Assembly: GCF_014132355.1 (NCBI RefSeq)
Contig: NZ_BLZO01000060.1
Coordinates: 1 to 64,000 of the forward strand
Direction: 5' to 3'
Length of the DNA stretch: 64,000 bases
DNA from: Okeania sp. KiyG1
GTDB lineage: Bacteria > Cyanobacteriota > Cyanobacteriia > Cyanobacteriales > Microcoleaceae
Shown piece after piece: positions 28,401 through 34,703 of this stretch. The notes under the pieces were generated by a model that saw only the letters and a list, made by a program, of their open reading frames with translations, was not told the origin of the DNA and did no database searches. Position 1 is the stretch's first letter, and each line of letters starts with the position of its first letter. The position numbers and the translations under genes were made by a program.

Positions 28401-31252
28401 ACAACGGCACAATAGACACCACTGCTGGAGTAATAAACTCTCGTTCCCCTGACGGCACTGGAGACATTACCCTCAATGCCAGAGAAGATATTACTCTAGG
28501 CAAACTAGAAGCTAGCGCTATCAACGAAACCACACCAACCACAGGCGGAAACGTTGAAATTATTAGTGAAAAAGGTGAAGTCAATTCGACCCAAGCAATA
28601 GAAACATTTTCAGAACAAGGTACAGCCGGAAATGTGAATATTCAAGCCGAAGGTTCGATTAATCTAGAAAATATTCTATCCCAGGGAAGGGAGCGTGGGG
28701 GTGATATTACTATTGACACTCGCAGTGAAAACAGCATGGATATTCAAGGAGAGTTAAACACTTTTTCGACGGACGGTATTGGTGGGGATGTCACTCTCAC
28801 ATCTCGAGGTAATATCAGTATTAGCGGCATTCGTTCCGAAGGGATGCAACAGGGTGGTGACATCACATTGGAGAGTGAAATAGGGGAGATTAGTTCAACG
28901 GGAGACATTACATCTTTTTCAGAGGAAGGTAGAGGAGGAAATATTGATATTGATGCCCCAGAAAGTGTGAATCTGGAAAATATATCATCCTTTGGTGCCA
29001 CTAACAGTGGGGATTTGATGATTAAAAGTCAGACAGCAACAGTGAATACAGGAAATGTGACGACTCAAGCACCAGACGGTCCCAGTGGTGAAGTTATTAT
29101 TAATGGCAGTCAAATAACTACAGGAAACTTAAGTTCTTTGGGTACAGTCAGTTCAGGTATTATTCAACTAGAAGCAACTGATGGCTCCATTACTACTTTG
29201 GACTTAGAATCAATTGCTTCAGAGGGGGAAGCAGGTGGTATCGATCTAGATGCAACAGAAGATATAAGCAGCGAAGACCAAAATATAATTTCTGGAGATG
29301 GAGATGCCAATATTGATATTGATGGTGGAGGAGATGTTTCCGTAGGTAATCAAGAGGCGATCGCCAATCAAGGAGATGCTAATATCGATATTCAACCAGG
29401 TGGGAATATTAGCGCCGAGAATCAAACTGCACAGACCAATCAAGGAAATGCTAATATCAATATTCAACCAGGTAGTAATATTAGCACCGAAAATCAAACT
29501 GTACAGGTCAATCAAGGAGACGCTAATATCGATATTCAAGCAGGTGGTAATATTCCTGTAGAAGAGCAAACAACTACTTCCGTAGGTGGGAATGCAACTA
29601 TTAATGATACTCCAGACAATATCAATACCGGAGAACAAATAGCGATCGCCCCACAGGAAATAGAAACAATTACTAATATTGATAGTAGCGACATTATTAT
29701 ACCAGAAGATACCACTGATAACCAGATTCTCCCAGTAGAAACTAACCCCATCCAAATAGAAAATCTCAATGATTCAACCGAGATACCAGTAACCACCGCA
29801 ACTGACACCACTGACACCCAAATAGAGAATAATCAATCCCAGTCAATATTACAGCAAATATCAAACAATAGCAATTTTTTCACCCTGACCGCTCCCACTA
29901 ACAATAACCAAACAACCAATGCAGGCACTGCTCAAGAACAAACAGAAGCATCTATCAAGCATACAACTGACACCCAACAAATCTTAAAAACAATTAATCC
30001 AGTTAATACCAGAACTCTAATAACAGCCACAGCTTCAGACCAAGTAGTAACAATGTTAGAACGAAACAGTCTCCAGGAATATTCAGATTTCCTGGGAGCA
30101 AATCTTGAGGAAAAATTAATTTCTACACAAAGCGTCCGAGACATATTAAGTGACATGGCAAATCAAACCGGAAAAGAATCTGCCATTGTTTATATTAATG
30201 TCTATCCAGAACAACTACAAATAATCTTATATACCAAAGAAGGTCAACCAATAATCAAAACCATTCCCGAAGTCAACCGCGAACAAATCATGAAAGTTGC
30301 CCTAGAATTACGAATAAGAGTTACAACTCCGTCCCAGCAAGATAATGATAGTTATCTATCACCAGCACAAACATTATACAATTGGCTCATTGCACCCATA
30401 GCATCAGAACTAGAAGCAGCCAATATCGATACCTTACTATTCAGTATGGATGAAGGTTTGCGAACTTTAGCCGTAGCAGCATTACACGATGGCGAACAAT
30501 TCCTGATCGAAAAATATAGCCTGAGTTTAATTCCCAGTGTCAGTTTAATGGATACCAACTACCGACCGCTGCAAAATACTAGGGTATTAGCAATGGGAGC
30601 AAGTGAGTTTATTGCTCACAATTCCTTACCAGGAGTACCTGTTGAACTAGAAATTGTTTCCCAAAAACTATGGCAGGGTAGTATGTTCCTCAATGAAGAT
30701 TTTACTCTTAAGAATTTAATTACTCAAAAAGAAAGTTATCCCTATCCTATTATTCATTTAGCCACTCATGCTGATTTTAGACCGGGAAAAATTAGTAATT
30801 CTTACATTCAGTTATGGGGAACTGAACAAATAAAATTAGACCAAATTAGGGAGTTGGGTTGGAATGAGAGTTCTGTAGAATTGTTAGTATTATCAGCTTG
30901 TCGCACCGCCTTTGGGGACAAAGATGCCGAATTAGGATTTGCGGGATTAGCAATAGCATCAGGAGTAAGGTCAGCTTTAGCTAGCATTTGGTATGTCAAC
31001 GATCGAGCTACCTTAGCATTAATGACTGAGTTTTATAGTCATTTGAATCAGACTAAGATTAAGGCAGAAGCTGTAAGACAGGCGCAGTTAGCCATGTTGC
31101 GTGGGGATGTGGTGATTAGGGGAAATCAGATCGAGAGGGTTGGAGGTCTTGAGTCCGTAGAGTTACCATCGGTGCTAGGGGAGATCGAGAATCGAAAATT
31201 ATCTCATCCTTATCATTGGGCAGGGTTTACTATGGTGGGTAGTCCTTGGTAG
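22331..31252 (+). CDS. Giant secreted beta-helix protein with C-terminal CHAT protease domain
   Basis: 2,973 codons as an open frame; native sequence starts near NIGGQVNILGDRVAIIDANI (about residue 73). Order: beta-helix with ADATTNGDGGQVIIWSDG; an acidic Glu/Thr/Ser/Asn-rich stretch (about 200-300); more helix; a TSEQDTP tandem array (about 523-612); helix; about nine 30-residue repeats (about 897-1147); a long beta-helix (GNAGIINIETQNLTLS type) to about 2,450; an Asn/Thr-rich linker; and a CHAT domain (about 2,640-2,970). The CHAT dyad is intact: His2813 in IHLATHADF and Cys2857 in LLVLSACRTAFGD. CHAT is a caspase-like protease domain. TPS-CHAT proteins are known in filamentous cyanobacteria but their targets are not. 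It follows the TPS domain ORF in the +1 frame. Confidence 0.88.
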   Translation: MYRSPLTPVQQKAQQHLAFLLIRGTGGGSLKGDMNSLLLSQGDRRGNSQGIETNTNSSSPLKKGGQGGSNIGGQVNILGDRVAIIDANINADGLNGGGRVLIGGDFQGDGIVLNSQQTFVNQNSFISADATTNGDGGQVIIWSDGITNFSGNISARGGEFSGDGGFVEVSGKQQLIFDGNVNVSAEFGTPGTILLDPENITVGESENTESSETETVDDNSEVASGENSENSETTENTESSETETVDNNSEVASGENTEENVDNSEITENTNSETEVTSTENTDNSEKTETETETPIDPFAQDENADVTISAENFGELSGDIILFADNDITINEKIETTESVELKAGRSININADIDTSIGNGNIDLLGNNDEMNIANRSAGVASINQLDGTTLNAGSGTINIQLGNLGEVGDINLANLTTTGKILVNANGGNIARVSDSSIINAGSVLFETNGSGGIGLAGASLQLNVENLEAVSGSGGAFFDVLGDVNIGDVSEDVNGIVTAGGDIEIQSAGNVTLTESLSTSEQDTPTSEQDTPTSEQDTPTSEQDTPTSEQDTPTSEQDAPTIENNSEQDNPTSQQDTPTSEQDAPTSEQDAPTLEQDTPTSEQDAPTRENNSEVESTENTEIDSGRGGAINIEATGDIVATGSGISGESVFLSGTNITINDEFDETSGDGNVQLFAINDITVEDIADDVLEFLPGTGEIEFRADVDEDGIGTVTMLDNLPDVSSNEDTFKNGADTIKTNGRNLTIAGASISLGNVDTSWFPTGDLLATIDVDEGGAIPSEEEDKSGLISTESISGDILTDSLESLSINRDGGNVNIEAVGDITTAEIITNSGEFFVVSEGEQGSGGSGNAGQINIESTTGSIDTTAGSLFARSFFGDGGAISLEAEGDIATKSISNDGESGNGGAISLQAGGNITTENLNSYSLSNDGESGNGGAISLQAGGDIAIEDLNSYSLNDGESGDGGAIFLDAGGNITTEDLNSYSLSNDGASGDGGTISLEAGGDITTEDINSYSLSNDGASGDGGAISLQAGGDITTEDLNSYSLSNDGASGDGGTISLEARGNITTEDINSYSLSNDGASGDGSTIFLEAGGNITTEDINSYSLSNDGASGDGGNISLEAGSNITTENLNSYSFSNDGNSGNGGTIFLNAETIKFNQPKDADTEQLQINTFSVGTNNSEKGGDVNITTNNLSNVEILTLSSNSESGQVTIENKSRGNLLLNDLSIITSKQIATDTPLSGEIIIDVGSTEGRSGNVNIFSSGNLNLNNVTIASDTKGDQNAGEVYIDSQKNITLDNTNIFSITNAEGDAGNITLVTPRNIQLTNNSKLRASTEGTGNAGIIDIQANKLNLQQGTSIITETFAAGAPGEIAINANTVDIGEDAQISSTLVLGSTSTEDGGNITINTNELNITGKLGIFAETEGTANAGTLTLSPYKDNPDLNINFSNNGFISASTSSTGNGGNINLSAPETIDIAGKGFIAVETSDKGNAGIINIETQNLTLSDGVAIFASTTDKGNGGAIEIDTEDFTLETGTSLTTQTNNQGKAGDIEINTRKLTIGEDAQISATAREGATNTEAGGNITINATDLLISGQLGIFVETAGETPAGTLTLNPYKRGEQGSRENRSPRFDPDLNITFTENGFISALTTASGDGGNINIFAPENINISGEGRITVETEDRGNAGIINIETKNLTIAENTTISAATSDSGDGGSININPSETFQLEGQIITETTGAGDGGKITINTGELSAENSTISARSTSTGNAGAIEITAQENIVTGVIQSSASESSESQEAANGSDITITSEEGEINATQPIQSFSENGNAGDVTLTAKTDVTTNTISSHGEQQGGEITIITETGNIDTSNGFLANYSGEGTGGNLTLEASAGNITTSDIYSFADADGGQILLKAGGDINITENSNVISASEPSEKEGERGSGGVGRGGDIILEAGNNINTTAARIYSGADEGDTGTIDIVADDAIEVGQIDLESGFVREERPVFNNFTLIPRPQGEATQGVAGNINITSNNGTIDTTAGVINSRSPDGTGDITLNAREDITLGKLEASAINETTPTTGGNVEIISEKGEVNSTQAIETFSEQGTAGNVNIQAEGSINLENILSQGRERGGDITIDTRSENSMDIQGELNTFSTDGIGGDVTLTSRGNISISGIRSEGMQQGGDITLESEIGEISSTGDITSFSEEGRGGNIDIDAPESVNLENISSFGATNSGDLMIKSQTATVNTGNVTTQAPDGPSGEVIINGSQITTGNLSSLGTVSSGIIQLEATDGSITTLDLESIASEGEAGGIDLDATEDISSEDQNIISGDGDANIDIDGGGDVSVGNQEAIANQGDANIDIQPGGNISAENQTAQTNQGNANINIQPGSNISTENQTVQVNQGDANIDIQAGGNIPVEEQTTTSVGGNATINDTPDNINTGEQIAIAPQEIETITNIDSSDIIIPEDTTDNQILPVETNPIQIENLNDSTEIPVTTATDTTDTQIENNQSQSILQQISNNSNFFTLTAPTNNNQTTNAGTAQEQTEASIKHTTDTQQILKTINPVNTRTLITATASDQVVTMLERNSLQEYSDFLGANLEEKLISTQSVRDILSDMANQTGKESAIVYINVYPEQLQIILYTKEGQPIIKTIPEVNREQIMKVALELRIRVTTPSQQDNDSYLSPAQTLYNWLIAPIASELEAANIDTLLFSMDEGLRTLAVAALHDGEQFLIEKYSLSLIPSVSLMDTNYRPLQNTRVLAMGASEFIAHNSLPGVPVELEIVSQKLWQGSMFLNEDFTLKNLITQKESYPYPIIHLATHADFRPGKISNSYIQLWGTEQIKLDQIRELGWNESSVELLVLSACRTAFGDKDAELGFAGLAIASGVRSALASIWYVNDRATLALMTEFYSHLNQTKIKAEAVRQAQLAMLRGDVVIRGNQIERVGGLESVELPSVLGEIENRKLSHPYHWAGFTMVGSPW
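22340..22536. repeat. Dispersed repeat inserted in the TPS-CHAT gene
   Basis: The stretch around CCCCGTTCAACAAAAAGCGC, AGCAACATCTGG and GGGGGACGGGAGGGGGATCG is the reverse complement of a segment of the family D element at 41111-41310 (about 41186-41265). It is followed by CCCCCCTTAAAAAGGGGGGTC, a family C-like hairpin. Coding sequence typical of the TPS protein stops just before it and resumes just after it in another frame. Confidence 0.75.
23896..24165 (+). repeat. 21-bp tandem array encoding TSEQDTP
   Basis: Units of ACTTCGGAGCAAGATACTCCT, about eleven to twelve in two blocks split by a degenerate segment (ENNSEQDNPTSQ). They preserve the reading frame. The sequence GAGCAAGATGCTCCCACT inside some units is the same as the intergenic hairpin at about 9285 and 20885. 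Confidence 0.85.
25020..25770 (+). repeat. 90-bp tandem array encoding 30-residue repeats
   Basis: About nine units of the form SYSLSNDGASGDGGTISLEA followed by GGDITTEDLN. Neighbouring units differ by a few residues and one is shorter by two residues (SYSLNDGES). They would add regular turns to the beta-helix. Inner units are the most alike, pointing to recent expansion. Confidence 0.9.
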
Positions 31253-31421
31253 GTGATGGGGTGATGGGGTGATGGGGTGATGGGGTGATGGGGTGATGGG
31301 GTGATGGGGTGATGGGGTGATGGGGTGATGGGGTGATGGGGTGATGGGGTGATGGGGTGATGGGGTGATGGGGTGATGGGGTGATGGGGTGATGGGGTGA
31401 TGGGGTGATGGGGTGATGGGG
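31252..31421 (+). repeat. 8-bp tandem array GTGATGGG, about 21 copies
   Basis: The perfect octamer repeat starts directly after the TAG stop of the CHAT protein and runs to a GAGGCAAATT junction. Purity over about 170 bp implies fast slippage. On the minus strand it reads as (PSPHHPIT)n in open frames, which I do not consider genes. Confidence 0.95.
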
Positions 31422-31884
31422 AGGCAAATTTCCACCTTTTTCTCTATTCTATTTCTCTAGCTGCTGATATCAAATCCGTTTTATTGAACATCAAAAAATT
31501 CTCCAATCGTCATAACTACGCTCATCTTTGTAATTCTTTCTCCTCCTGATATAGAATCCGGTTATACAGTATATGTTTATAATTCTATCCACACTTTCTC
31601 GCCTTCAATATCCCGAAACTCTCCACCCTCCCCACACTCCCCACACTCCCCTCCTGGGAGGGGTTAGGGGTGGGTTCCCACCCTTCCCACACCCAAATAT
31701 ATGATAAGTATTCAACCGGATTTGATATGACTCCTGACTCCTGACTCCTAGATTAACTATCTAATTACACCAATGCTACCGGATTTTATCTAATGGGTAG
31801 GGTGGGCAAACATCAAGTCTATATAACTGCTAATATCAATCACCACATTAGCCCATCCCTACAAAAAATTATCTTAATTAACCA
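31422..31884. other. Gene-free spacer
   Basis: Pyrimidine-rich runs (CCCCACACTCCCC near 31630), two related words of the type 'CAACCGGATTTGATAT' (about 31470 and 31710), and the start of the GGGTAGGGTGGGCAAACATC repeat (31795) that also separates the four downstream genes. No gene or clear terminator seen. Confidence 0.45.
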
Positions 31885-32271
31885 CTATTTCGCAACTACT
31901 CTGATTTGTACTGGTGTATCTGTAACACGACTCGCATTTGAGAATTTAGCTGAGCTTGCTGGTTGGACTGGATAAGTTATTACTTCACTACTTTGATATG
32001 GGGGTATTGCTATTGGGTTGCCAAGATTAGTGTTAAATACAGCTTCATATTCAGTTGAGTAATTGGTGTAAGTAACATCTATAGCGCTAACATATGAAGG
32101 TATATCTACATATAACAAGTCTCCAGATAATGGCAATCGTCTTACACAATCTGGCTCTTGTTGTAAATAACAAAATTCTGTAGCTGCCATTGCAGGGCTG
32201 GGGGAAACTACTGCAAAAGATAGTAAACAGACAAAAAATGCAACGATGACTTTGCCTAATGCTTTTTTCAT
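31885..32271 (-). CDS. Small secreted protein, tandem paralogue 4
   Basis: 128 residues from ATG at 32271, chosen because GGAGTAATAAAA precedes it (good Shine-Dalgarno) and the signal peptide begins there (MKKALGKVIVAFFVCLLSFA, cleavage after AMA). The mature part, about 100 residues, starts TEFCYLQQEPDC with two Cys. It has the family pattern LPLSGDLLYVDIP, an IDVTYTNYS strand and ends PVQPASSAKFSNASRV, TDTPVQIRVVAK. It looks like a small beta-sandwich with one likely disulphide. The function is not recognised. It is last in a row of four same-strand copies and is most like the first copy (33578-33967) in its VVAK ending and EVITYPVQP segment. Confidence 0.8.
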   Translation of the reverse strand: MKKALGKVIVAFFVCLLSFAVVSPSPAMAATEFCYLQQEPDCVRRLPLSGDLLYVDIPSYVSAIDVTYTNYSTEYEAVFNTNLGNPIAIPPYQSSEVITYPVQPASSAKFSNASRVTDTPVQIRVVAK

Positions 32272-32444
32272 TTTTATTACTCCGTAAGTCACTTTGTGTG
32301 TGAACGTTTTTTCCAAATCTTCAGAGGAGTTTGTTCCTCTATTATTACAATTGTTTTGTGATGGGTAGGGTGGGCAAACATCAAGTCTATTAACTGCTAA
32401 TATCAATCACCACATTAGCCCACCCCTACAAAAAATTATCTTAA

Positions 32445-32834
32445 TTAACGACTATACCCAAATACTCTGAGTTGTACTGGTGTCTCTGGAACACGACTCG
32501 CATTTGAGAATGTAACTGAACTTGCTGGTTGGACTGGATAAGTTCTTCGTTCACGACCAAATGGGGGCATGAATATTGGGCTGTCAATACTACTGTTAAC
32601 TACAGCTCCGTTATCTGAGAAATTGCTGAAATCCACATATATGAAGTCAACTCCAGATGGAGGTATATCTACAAATAACAAGTCTCCAGAGAACGGTAAT
32701 TGTCTTAAACAATCTGGCTCTAGTTCTAAAATACAATAATATTCAGCTGCCATTGCAGGGCTGGGGGAAACTACTGCAAAAGATAGTAAACAGACAAGAA
32801 ATGCAACGATGACTTTGCCTAATGCTTTTTTCAT
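32445..32834 (-). CDS. Small secreted protein, tandem paralogue 3
   Basis: 129 residues from ATG at 32834 with the same Shine-Dalgarno sequence and signal peptide as its neighbours (ending AMAAEYYC). The mature part has LELEPDCLRQLPFSGDLLFV, a DFSNFSDNGAVVNSSIDSPI segment, PPFGRERRTYPVQPASSV and the end TPVQLRVFGYSR. It is nearly identical to the next copy upstream (33008-33397), differing at about ten positions, so these two are the most recent duplicates. The pair of Cys (in YYC and PDC) is conserved. An exported, possibly cell-surface or extracellular role is inferred from the signal peptide only. Confidence 0.8.
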   Translation of the reverse strand: MKKALGKVIVAFLVCLLSFAVVSPSPAMAAEYYCILELEPDCLRQLPFSGDLLFVDIPPSGVDFIYVDFSNFSDNGAVVNSSIDSPIFMPPFGRERRTYPVQPASSVTFSNASRVPETPVQLRVFGYSR

Positions 32835-33007
32835 TTTTATTACTCCGTAAGTCAATTTTTGTGTGAACGTTTTTTCCAAATCTTCAGAGGAGTTTGTTCC
32901 TCTATTATTACAATTGTTTCATGATGGGTAGGGTGGGTAAACATCAAGTCTATTAACTGCTAATATCAATCACTACATTAGCCCACCCCTACAAAAAATT
33001 ATCTTAA

Positions 33008-33397
33008 TTAACGACTATACCCAAATACTCTGAGTTGTACTGGTGTCTCTAGAACACGACTCGCATTTGAGAATGTAACTGAACTTGCTGGTTGGACTGG
33101 ATAAGTTCTTCGTTCACGACCAAATGGGGGCATGAATATTGGGCTGTCAATACTACTGTTAACTACAGCATCGTTCTCTGAGAAATTGCTGAAATCCACA
33201 TATATTAAGTTAACTCCAAATTCAGGTATATCTACATGTAACAAGTCTCCAGATAACGGTAATTGTCTTAAACAATCTGGCTCTAGTTCTAAAATACAAT
33301 AATATTCAGCTGCCATTGCAGGGCTGGGAGATACTACTGCAAAAGATAGTAAACAGACAAAAAATGCAACGATGACTTTGCCTAATGCTTTTTTCAT
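33008..33397 (-). CDS. Small secreted protein, tandem paralogue 2
   Basis: 129 residues from ATG at 33397 after GGAGTAATAAAA. It has the same 28-residue signal peptide, then AAEYYCILELEPDCLRQLPL, HVDIPEFGVNLIYVDFSNFS and a C-terminus identical in type to the neighbour (VPVQLRVFGYSR-like end). The unit spacing between starts is 563 nt on one side and 570 nt on the other, so gene plus spacer were copied together. No known domain is recognised. Confidence 0.8.
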   Translation of the reverse strand: MKKALGKVIVAFFVCLLSFAVVSPSPAMAAEYYCILELEPDCLRQLPLSGDLLHVDIPEFGVNLIYVDFSNFSENDAVVNSSIDSPIFMPPFGRERRTYPVQPASSVTFSNASRVLETPVQLRVFGYSR

Positions 33398-33577
33398 TTT
33401 TATTACTCCGTAAGTAACTTTGTGTGTGAAGGTTTTTTCCAAATCTTCAGAGGAGTTTGTTCCTCTATTATTACAATTGTTTTGTGATGGGTAGGGTGGG
33501 CAAACATCAAGTCTATTAACTGCGAATATCAATCACTACATTAGCCCACCCCTAAAAAAAATTATCTTAATTAACCA

Positions 33578-33967
33578 CTATTTCGCAACTACTGTGATCT
33601 GTATTGGTGTATCTGTAACACGACTCGCATTTGAGAATGTAGCTGAACTTGATGGTTGGACTGGATAAGTTATTACTTCACTAGTCATATATGGGGGTAG
33701 TTCTATTGGGTTGCCAAGATTGGTGTTAAATACAGCATAATACTCTTGTGAGTAATTGCTGACAGTAACATCTATGGCGTAAACTCCAGATGGAGGTATA
33801 TTTACATATAACAAGTCTCCAGATTCCGGCAAGAATTCTACACATTGTGGCTGTTGTCCTAAATCACAATAATATGTAGCTGCCATTGCATGGCTGGGAG
33901 AAATTACTGCAAAAGATAGTAAACAGACAAAAAATGCAACGATGACTTTGCCTAATGCTTTTTTCAT
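33578..33967 (-). CDS. Small secreted protein, tandem paralogue 1 (promoter-proximal)
   Basis: 129 residues from ATG at 33967. The leader differs slightly from the others upstream (CACGGAGTGATAAAA). After the signal peptide (ending HAMA) the mature part begins ATYYCDLGQQPQCVEFLPES and ends TDTPIQITVVAK. It is the most diverged of the four together with the last copy. If the four are co-transcribed, this copy is first. The region upstream (33968-34100) lacks the GGGTAGGGTGGGC repeat found before the other copies, so it may carry the original promoter. Confidence 0.8.
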   Translation of the reverse strand: MKKALGKVIVAFFVCLLSFAVISPSHAMAATYYCDLGQQPQCVEFLPESGDLLYVNIPPSGVYAIDVTVSNYSQEYYAVFNTNLGNPIELPPYMTSEVITYPVQPSSSATFSNASRVTDTPIQITVVAK

Positions 33968-34703
33968 TTTTATCACTCCGTGAGGTCACTTTGTGTGTGA
34001 ACGTTTTTTCCTAATAACAGAATATAGCAAACTGTATTAGATTGACTATTATTTATTTTTTCTTTATATTTCACAGTAGAATATAGTTTAAGGCCTGCAT
34101 TATTAATTTCTAATATCCACAACTACATTTACCCACCATACTATTTTTGATTTTTGACTTTTGACTTTTGATTTTAATTTTAATTATTCTAATCGCTGCA
34201 ATATAAATAGGGTGGCAATCTACGATGCTCAATTTCTCCACTATATCATGTCTCATTAAATAACTGTAATCAACAATCTTTACCCAACCTGGTAGGGACG
34301 TTGCATGCAACGTACATTGCGGTTAATTAATGTTACTCGATCGGGACTTACACAAATTCACCTTGAAAACAGCATCTTTAGGGGCGAGTGGCATTTGCGT
34401 TCCGCAAAGCTCCACTTTATATGTTGCGGAGCAAAACCCCCTCAGTCTATTTAGTGTCCGTGCGTAAGTCCTGTTGATATTACTCCCCTACTCAATTAGC
34501 TTAACGAAGTTAGAAGTCAGAAGTTAACCCACCCTCGCCCCTCCCCTCCCAACCCACCCCTAACCCCGACCGTGGAGGGAGGGGAAGTAGGGGATTTGAG
34601 CAACTCTCCAAAATATTATTGCGCCTTAAAAGGCGGGGTTTTAGACCCATGTTATTTTGATAAAATATAGACAAAGTTATTGCTAAATTTTTGGAAATAG
34701 ATA
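33968..34703. other. Repeat-rich interval
   Basis: It holds TTTGACTTTTGA runs (34150), a GGTAGGGACGTTGCATGCAACG palindrome near 34290, a family B copy (34343-34473) and a block with GAAGTTAGAAGTCAGAAGTTAA, a C-rich hairpin and CGCCTTAAAAGGCGGGGTTTTAGACCC (about 34505-34655). The same block recurs at 55438-55590. No gene is seen; the start of the broken amidohydrolase follows. Confidence 0.5.

Noticed and set aside
28009-29817. Many minus-strand ORFs opposite the CHAT protein
   Set aside because: Antisense open frames caused by the biased, repetitive codon use of the beta-helix gene; the plus strand gives the recognisable protein.
31199-31435. Minus-strand ORFs of (PSPHHPIT)n
   Set aside because: They are the translation of the pure octamer array and exist in several frames; no start signal or gene context.
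32272-33532. 45-residue N-terminal extensions of the small secreted proteins
   Set aside because: They are translations of the repeated spacer and would put the signal peptide in the middle; a good Shine-Dalgarno sequence supports the internal starts.
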